Assembly: GCA_028275265.1 (NCBI GenBank)
Contig: JAPWUZ010000015.1
Coordinates: 1-19,935, forward strand
DNA: 19,935 nt
Origin: Armatimonadota bacterium
GTDB taxonomy: Bacteria > Armatimonadota > HRBIN16
Direction of reading: 5' to 3'
Below the pieces are notes generated by a model that saw nothing but the letters and a program-made list of their open reading frames with translations, did no database searches and was not told the origin of the DNA. A program made the translations under genes and the position numbers. This document shows, one piece after another, positions 15,044 through 19,935 of the stretch (its first letter is position 1; every line of letters starts with the position of its first letter).

Positions 15044-16168
15044 ATGAGCATCAGTGTTGGCATTGTGGGCGTAGGGCAGTTCGGCAGGCATTTCATCCGG
15101 CTGTTCCGTGACCATCCCGATGTACACCGCATCGCCCTTTGCGACCTGAACGCCGAGCGTCTGGCGCACGCTGCCCGCGAGTTCGGCATCACCGAAACCT
15201 ACTCCTCGCTGGACGAAATCTGTCGCAGCAACCTGGACGCCCTTGCCATCATCACACAGCACTGGCTGCACGCAGAACAGGCGATACAGGCCATGGAATC
15301 GGGTAAACATGTGTACAGCGCAGTGCCCCCTGCGTATGCCCGTGAACCCGAGCAGACGCTGGAACTGTGTGACCGTCTGGTGGAAACCGTTCGACGCACC
15401 GGGCAAATCTATATGCTGGGTGAAACCACCTTTTTCCGCCCTGAAACCATCTTCTGCCGTCAAAAGGCACGGGAAGGAGCGTTCGGGCACTTTGTTTACG
15501 CCGAAGGCGAGTACTTCCATGACATCTCGCACGGACTGTTTGAGGTGCTGCGCAACCGCTGGGGCGATCAGTTCGGCAGGGATAAGACCGGCGATCCGCC
15601 CATGTACTACCCCACCCATTCCACCAGCGGGGTGATCAGTGTCATGGGCGCGCACATGACGGAAGTCTCCGCGCAGGGATACATCTATCCCAATGATGAA
15701 TGGCATCGCCTGGACACCATCTGGGGAAACCCCTTCTGCAACGAAGTGGCTCTGTTCCGCATGAGCAACGGCGCGACCGCTCGCATTTGCGAATTCCGTC
15801 GCGTTGGTCACATTGGACGCGAGGGGTTCCGCATCTACGGCACGGAGGCGAGTTTCGAAAACGACGTCTCAGGAGCGAAGTGGGTCACCAAAAGCGGCTG
15901 GGAGCCGATAGACCTGAGTGTCGTCGGGGAGCGACTGCCTGAGCCTCTGGAGGCAGACAAAGGAGGACATGGGGGTTCTCATGCCTATCTGGTGCATGAG
16001 TTCGTGGATGCGTGCAACAGGGGCAGGTTGCCGCGCATTCACGTTTGGGAAGCGGTGCGGTATCTTGCACCCGGCGTGGTAGCGCACATGTCCGCCCTGC
16101 GCGATGGAGAACCGCTCAAGATTCCCGATTGGGGCGATCCGCCTCAGCAGGCTCGTTTAGATACCTGA
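15044..16168 (+). CDS. Gfo/Idh/MocA-family NAD(P)-dependent oxidoreductase
   Basis: These enzymes oxidise or reduce sugars, inositols or related polyols with a bound or exchangeable NAD(P). The 374-residue protein starts at an ATG after a strong AGGAGG. The Rossmann GVGQFG is at 9-14, and D34 at the end of the second strand suggests a preference for NAD over NADP. The family's usual EKP triad after GKHV is replaced by SAVPPA (residues 92-97), so the lysine that normally helps in catalysis is absent. YFHDISHG (157-164) may supply the acidic and His residues. The C-terminal half has the usual alpha/beta domain. Substrate is unknown. Its final 53 bases overlap the end of a convergent small gene. 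The 121-base gap to the divergent aldolase gene could hold shared control sites. Confidence 0.88.
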   Translation: MSISVGIVGVGQFGRHFIRLFRDHPDVHRIALCDLNAERLAHAAREFGITETYSSLDEICRSNLDALAIITQHWLHAEQAIQAMESGKHVYSAVPPAYAREPEQTLELCDRLVETVRRTGQIYMLGETTFFRPETIFCRQKAREGAFGHFVYAEGEYFHDISHGLFEVLRNRWGDQFGRDKTGDPPMYYPTHSTSGVISVMGAHMTEVSAQGYIYPNDEWHRLDTIWGNPFCNEVALFRMSNGATARICEFRRVGHIGREGFRIYGTEASFENDVSGAKWVTKSGWEPIDLSVVGERLPEPLEADKGGHGGSHAYLVHEFVDACNRGRLPRIHVWEAVRYLAPGVVAHMSALRDGEPLKIPDWGDPPQQARLDT

Positions 16169-16481
16169 GCAGCAGGTCGTGTGCAATATAATAGTGGACA
16201 GAATACTCTGCAGGGCGCGAGTAGATAAGCCCCTTTGGTACGGCGTGAAAGAAAAGGCCGGCGATATGCTGCGCGTCCTCGTGGGCAACGCGCCCGCCGT
16301 CCACGCGCATGATGGACAGATGTAAGAGGTCGTCCTCACCCTCGAACTGCACCCGGAAGTCGCCGAGAATCGCGCCATAGCGTTCACGCCGTTCAAGCAG
16401 GATGGGTACACCTGCCTGCACGTCCTCGATAAGCGCACGCAAAACCCGACGAACTTCCGGGTGCTGACGGATCAGCCTCAT
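16116..16481 (-). CDS. Conserved-looking hypothetical protein, 121 residues
   Basis: I do not recognise this protein. From the ATG at 16481 it is 121 residues, soluble, with a charged N-terminal helix (RLIRQHPEVRRVLRALIED), a middle part that looks like beta strands (about 35-58) and an aromatic stretch near the C-terminus (EYSVHYYIAHDLL). It has no Cys cluster, membrane segment or signal peptide. The start is chosen because GAGGAG lies about 9 bases upstream and the preceding gene stops one base before the ATG, which indicates coupled translation. A longer frame to 16520 is open but lacks that support. The last 53 bases overlap the Gfo/Idh/MocA gene on the other strand, which is unusual and makes the exact C-terminus worth checking. 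Confidence 0.6.
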   Translation of the reverse strand: MRLIRQHPEVRRVLRALIEDVQAGVPILLERRERYGAILGDFRVQFEGEDDLLHLSIMRVDGGRVAHEDAQHIAGLFFHAVPKGLIYSRPAEYSVHYYIAHDLLLRYLNEPAEADRPNRES

Positions 16482-16482
16482 G

Positions 16483-16698
16483 TTACTGCTCCTCAGTGCG
16501 CATGGGCGGGCAAGGTACACACGGACAGTGTGCGACCTTCACCTCGTTTCCCTGCGTCCATGTCATCAGCGGCTCGTCAAACGTTATCGGCTCTCCACAC
16601 ACCAGACAGGTAAACAGCCAGTTCGGGCTCTCTCCCATCCGGGGCTGGGATGGCTCCGCGTATCTGAGCCGCCTGTTACGCGCCAACGTCTCCGCCAT
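16483..16698 (-). CDS. Small cysteine-rich, probable zinc-binding protein, 71 residues
   Basis: The ATG at 16698 follows AAGGAGG with about 10 bases between, which makes it the best start, although the frame is open to 16797. The 71-residue product has C31-x2-C34 (TCLVCGEPI) and then H57, C58, C60 and C63 (AHCPCVPC), a pattern typical of a treble-clef or ribbon zinc site. I cannot name the family. It lies 108 bases downstream of htrA and its stop is one base from the start of the 121-residue gene, so the two small genes form a pair at the end of the folC-htrA operon. A role tied to the neighbouring unknown protein is plausible but not shown. Confidence 0.6.
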   Translation of the reverse strand: MAETLARNRRLRYAEPSQPRMGESPNWLFTCLVCGEPITFDEPLMTWTQGNEVKVAHCPCVPCPPMRTEEQ

Positions 16699-16806
16699 CG
16701 CATCCCAACCTCCTTCCGACAGCAGCGGCCAGGCTCTGGCAAAATGCTTAGACGGTTGGCGCACCCCGCAGGTTTCACCCAAATCGGTATTTCGCACAGG
16801 ATTTTT

Positions 16807-17988
16807 CTAGATTCCCGGCACGGGTCGCCCGAAGCGGTCGATGGGATGGTCGGCCACACGCAGGCGAACCTTCCCCCGCTCGTTGCCCCGCTGTACCAGC
16901 AGGGTAACCTCTGTGCCAGCGGGCATGGAGGCAATCATGTTCTTCAGTTCACCCGGTGAAGCTACCCTCTTGCCGTTACACTCCAGAATCACATCGTCAA
17001 TATCCAGCCCGGCAAGGTCGGCAGGGCTGTTACGGAACAGGTTAGCGACAATGACGCCCTGCACCGTCTCGTCTTCCACTCGAGCTGGGATAATCCCCAA
17101 CCATCCACGTGACACCTTGCCATCACGCAGGAGCAGTTCCATCACCCGGCGCGCTTCATGACTGGGGATCGCGAAGCCAATGCCCACGTTGCCCCCACTC
17201 TGCGACAGAATGGCGGTGTTGATGCCTACCAGCTCGCCGCGAATGTTCACCAGCGCGCCTCCCGAGTTGCCGGGGTTAATCGCCGCGTCGGTCTGGATGA
17301 AGTCCTCGTAAACCGAGATGCCCACGTCGCGCCTTCCCTTCGCACTGACGATACCGGCGGTCACCGTCTGGCTCAGCCCGTACGGGTTGCCGATGGCAAG
17401 CACCCATTCACCCACCTCCAGCGCACGCGAGTCACCCCATTTGATGGCGGGAAGGTTACTGGCGCGAATACGCAGCAGGGCAAGGTCGGTCGCCGGGTCG
17501 GTACCCACTATCTGCGCATCCGAAAACTTGCGTCCGTCCGCTAGCGTCACTGTGATGCGGCTGGCTCCCGCCACGACATGGTTATTGGTAAGTATCAAAC
17601 CGTCACGGCTGACAATGACACCGGAACCCAAACTGCGCACCACTCGCTCGGGTTCACGGAACGGAATGTCCTCATCACCAAAGAAATAGCGGAACAGCGG
17701 GTCGTCAAACAGGGGCGAACGCCTGCCGGGGATGATGGTCGCCGCGCTGATGTTCACCACTGCAGGGGTTGCAAGTTTTGCCACTGCCGCGAACGCCTCC
17801 GAGCTCGTCTTCAGCTGAGTGGAAGCCTGTTCGAAGGTAGGCAGGTTTGGCTCGGTAGGCACAGGTGTGGTGCGCGACCGCGTACCCAGCCACCAGCCAG
17901 CCAGCAGCGCAAGCACCACCAGCAGTACCACTCCTGTGAAGTGCCTTTCAGTGCGATACATCGCCAGCGTTTTCTCCTGGAACTGCAT
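16807..17988 (-). CDS. HtrA/Deg-family periplasmic serine protease (S1C) with one PDZ domain
   Basis: Envelope quality-control protease that degrades misfolded proteins. The 393 residues contain a membrane anchor or uncleaved signal at about 18-35, a low-complexity linker, the trypsin-like domain and one C-terminal PDZ domain (about 295-380). The catalytic triad is H137 (TNNHVV), D168 (TDLALL) and S242 (NPGNSGGAL). A single PDZ resembles DegS or bacterial HtrA more than DegP, which has two. The start at 17988 has GAGGAGGG eight bases upstream and lies inside the end of folC, so the genes overlap by 41 bases and should be translationally coupled. A second ATG at 17961 has a weaker AGGAG farther away. 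Symbol left blank because the subfamily (degQ, degS or htrA) cannot be settled. Confidence 0.93.
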   Translation of the reverse strand: MQFQEKTLAMYRTERHFTGVVLLVVLALLAGWWLGTRSRTTPVPTEPNLPTFEQASTQLKTSSEAFAAVAKLATPAVVNISAATIIPGRRSPLFDDPLFRYFFGDEDIPFREPERVVRSLGSGVIVSRDGLILTNNHVVAGASRITVTLADGRKFSDAQIVGTDPATDLALLRIRASNLPAIKWGDSRALEVGEWVLAIGNPYGLSQTVTAGIVSAKGRRDVGISVYEDFIQTDAAINPGNSGGALVNIRGELVGINTAILSQSGGNVGIGFAIPSHEARRVMELLLRDGKVSRGWLGIIPARVEDETVQGVIVANLFRNSPADLAGLDIDDVILECNGKRVASPGELKNMIASMPAGTEVTLLVQRGNERGKVRLRVADHPIDRFGRPVPGI

Positions 17989-19351
17989 AGATGGTTCCCT
18001 CCTCTATGTGGGCTATTCGGCGAGAAGCGGTTTGCCACCTCTCCACCGGTACTTCTCCTACGACGTAAAAACTGCCTGTCACGCACACAAGGTCATCCGC
18101 CTGCGCCATACCCATTGCACGTTCCACCGCGTCCGGCACCGATGGAACGATGTCGTAGGGGGGTAGGCTGACGGTAGACGCTTCTGGCAGGTCCGTCGCT
18201 GGGCGCCCGCGCGGGTCGTTGGGTTGCGTAAAGACAATATGCGAAGCGAGAGGCGCTAGCGTATCGACTACAGCCCGCGGGTCGTGTCCTCTGGTCATCC
18301 CCAGCACCAAGATTAGCCTTCGATAACGGAAAGTATCCTGAATGGCTTGAGCCAGGCACTGGGCGGCGCTGACGTTATGCGCTCCGTCCAGCAGCAGTGT
18401 CGGCGAACGTCTGATTATCTGTATCCTGCCCGGTAAGGTAGCATGTTCCAGCCCGATGCGAATCGCGCTCTCCGGTATCTCCACACGATAAGCATGCTGC
18501 AGTGCTTCGATAGCCGCGATGGCGACCGCAGCATTGGAACATTGATGCTTGCCCAGCAGGCGTAGACTCAGATGGCGATACACCCCATCTGTGGTACGCA
18601 CCGATACCCTCTGTCGCATCCGATATACCCCTTCATCCTGCCAGTGCACCGTACGCACAGGAGGCGGAACAACCATTCGCTCCGGCTTCACCTCCGTCAG
18701 GGGCACGCCGGCTCGTTGCGCATGCTCGCGAATGACCTCCAGAGGCTCTTGCTCGGTGACCCCGGTAACCACCGGTGCGCAGGGCTTGATGATACCCGCT
18801 TTCTCCGCTGCGATTTTGCCCAGGGTGTCTCCCAGCCTGTCCATGTGGTCCCAGCCGATGGAAGTAATCACGCTCACCAGCGGACGCACCACATTGGTAG
18901 CATCCAGCCTGCCCCCCAAACCCACTTCGATAACTGCAAAGTCTACCCTCTGTTCGGCGAAACAGCTGAACCCAACCGCCGTTTTCAACTCGAACTCTGT
19001 CACCTGCCCCAGCGGTGTTTGCGCGAGCTCTTCGATGTGCGGTTTTATCCAAGTCACCAGCCTAGCGAAGTCCGCTTCGGGAATCATATAGCCGTTGACC
19101 TGAATGCGCTCGCGCAGGTTGAATACATATGGCGAGAGGTACAGCCCCACCTTATATCCTGCCGCCTGCAAAACGGTAGCGATAAACGTGCTGGTAGACC
19201 CTTTACCGTTTGTGCCCGCCACGTGGATAATACGCAGCTGATGGTGAGGATTGCCCAAACGCTCCAGCAAGGCTTCGAATCGTTCGTTGCCCAGCTTGAT
19301 GCCGAAGCGTTTCAAGCCCTGCATATACATCACGGCACGTGAGTAGTCCAT
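17948..19351 (-). CDS. folC: Folylpolyglutamate synthase / dihydrofolate synthase
   Basis: Adds glutamate to dihydropteroate and to reduced folates, an ATP-dependent Mur-ligase-like enzyme of folate metabolism in the cytoplasm. From the ATG at 19351 it has 467 residues, near the usual 420-470. The P-loop is HVAGTNGKGSTS (43-54). Other family marks are E142VGLGGRLDATN, the DH pair at 168-169, the lysine K184 in AAEKAGII (normally carbamylated), LGKHQCSNAAVA and LLLDGAHNV in the C-terminal domain. The start has GGGAAGGG just upstream; the frame stays open for 120 further codons but these overlap the transporter in another frame and are not coding. It follows the MFS gene by 32 bases and overlaps htrA by 41 bases, so all three look cotranscribed. 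Confidence 0.95.
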   Translation of the reverse strand: MDYSRAVMYMQGLKRFGIKLGNERFEALLERLGNPHHQLRIIHVAGTNGKGSTSTFIATVLQAAGYKVGLYLSPYVFNLRERIQVNGYMIPEADFARLVTWIKPHIEELAQTPLGQVTEFELKTAVGFSCFAEQRVDFAVIEVGLGGRLDATNVVRPLVSVITSIGWDHMDRLGDTLGKIAAEKAGIIKPCAPVVTGVTEQEPLEVIREHAQRAGVPLTEVKPERMVVPPPVRTVHWQDEGVYRMRQRVSVRTTDGVYRHLSLRLLGKHQCSNAAVAIAAIEALQHAYRVEIPESAIRIGLEHATLPGRIQIIRRSPTLLLDGAHNVSAAQCLAQAIQDTFRYRRLILVLGMTRGHDPRAVVDTLAPLASHIVFTQPNDPRGRPATDLPEASTVSLPPYDIVPSVPDAVERAMGMAQADDLVCVTGSFYVVGEVPVERWQTASRRIAHIEEGTIYAVPGENAGDVSH

Positions 19352-19383
19352 CTGTTCCCTTCCCTGCTTGCCAGATTTCGATA

Positions 19384-19935
19384 TCACACCGCTGGTACCT
19401 GCCGCACGTCGCGACGTGCCGCGGTGAAGCCCACCGCCAGCGCGCACACGACCGCACCCGTGACCAGCGCTGTGGTGGCTGTCCATTGCGAGGCTATCCA
19501 GCCCATCAACAGGTTGCCAAACGGAGCCAGCCCCATCAGCGCGAACACATGCAACGACATCGTGCGACCCCGCAGATGCTCGGGGCTGAGAGACTGCAAC
19601 AGCGCGTTGATAGAACCCAGTGTGCTGACTGCCGAACCACCGACCAGCATCAGACAGGCAAGCGACAGCAGATAACTGCGCGACAGCGCAAACAATGCCA
19701 AGCCCGTACACAGCCCCGTAGCCGCTGTAATGACCACTTTTCCCCGCGGAACACTGCCCGCTACCTTCGCCAGGGTAAGCGCGCCCATCAGCGCGCCAAA
19801 ACCCGTCGCCGAAAAGAGGTTGCCCAACCCCTGTTTGCCCACCTGCAAGACATCGCGGGCAAACACGGGCATCAGCGTGGAGTACGACATGGCAAAGATG
19901 CTCAACACACAGTCCAGAAGCACCAGAGTTCTCAA
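19384..19935 (-). CDS. MFS transporter, C-terminal half (5' end outside window)
   Basis: The frame is open to the right edge, so only the last 183 or so residues are seen. They contain about five to six hydrophobic segments, with the cytoplasmic-loop motif LRGRTMSLHVFALMGLAPFGN that is typical of the transmembrane-effector/EntS-like branch of the major facilitator superfamily. Such proteins use the proton gradient to export small molecules. The substrate cannot be told. The stop is 32 bases upstream of the folC start, so it probably heads the folC-htrA operon, although its promoter is outside the window. Confidence 0.82.
   Translation of the reverse strand: MRTLVLLDCVLSIFAMSYSTLMPVFARDVLQVGKQGLGNLFSATGFGALMGALTLAKVAGSVPRGKVVITAATGLCTGLALFALSRSYLLSLACLMLVGGSAVSTLGSINALLQSLSPEHLRGRTMSLHVFALMGLAPFGNLLMGWIASQWTATTALVTGAVVCALAVGFTAARRDVRQVPAV

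Noticed and set aside
16187..16192. TATAAT on the plus strand just after the oxidoreductase
   Set aside because: It lies opposite coding sequence of the 121-residue gene (YYIAH codons), has no extended TG and no plus-strand gene downstream.

Overview
The window looks like a stretch of chromosome from a free-living diderm bacterium. By eye its GC content is in the high fifties to about 60%. Every real gene is intact except the two cut by the window edges. I see no transposase, integrase, phage gene, rRNA, tRNA or CRISPR array. Bacterial sigma-70-type -10 boxes (TATAAT), a lipoprotein signal peptidase, a phosphoheptose isomerase, a family 9 glycosyltransferase and a periplasmic HtrA-type protease all point to a two-membrane bacterium. 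The mixture of a bacterial NurA-HerA pair, Gfo/Idh/MocA and HpaI-type sugar enzymes and pectate-lyase-fold proteins would suit an Armatimonadota-like or similar, possibly thermophilic, lineage. That placement is inference only.

Layout from left to right. On the minus strand at 1-4962: mutS, then gmhA with its own TATAAT, then a pectate-lyase-fold protein that runs off the left edge. On the plus strand from 5186: nurA and herA, which overlap or abut and are divergent from mutS. The space between holds two back-to-back promoters. Still on the plus strand from 9018: an rmlD-ileS-lspA operon with very short or overlapping junctions, behind an extended -10 promoter set in a perfect dyad. On the minus strand at 13122-14922: an HpaI-type aldolase followed by a GT9 glycosyltransferase, whose end overlaps that of lspA. 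On the plus strand at 15044-16168: one Gfo/Idh/MocA oxidoreductase, divergent from the aldolase. On the minus strand from 19935 down to 16116: an MFS transporter (cut by the right edge), folC, htrA, a 71-residue cysteine-rich protein and a 121-residue unknown protein, apparently one operon.

By function: DNA maintenance (mutS, nurA, herA) sits together around one divergent promoter region. Envelope biogenesis and quality control are spread over gmhA, the GT9 gene, rmlD, lspA and htrA. Housekeeping is represented by ileS and folC, and carbohydrate or acid metabolism by the aldolase, the oxidoreductase and the pectate-lyase-fold protein. The items most worth following up are the bacterial NurA-HerA helicase-nuclease operon with an unusually long NurA, the promoter element TCTGGTATAATC shared by two promoters in different operons, and the two uncharacterised small genes downstream of htrA.
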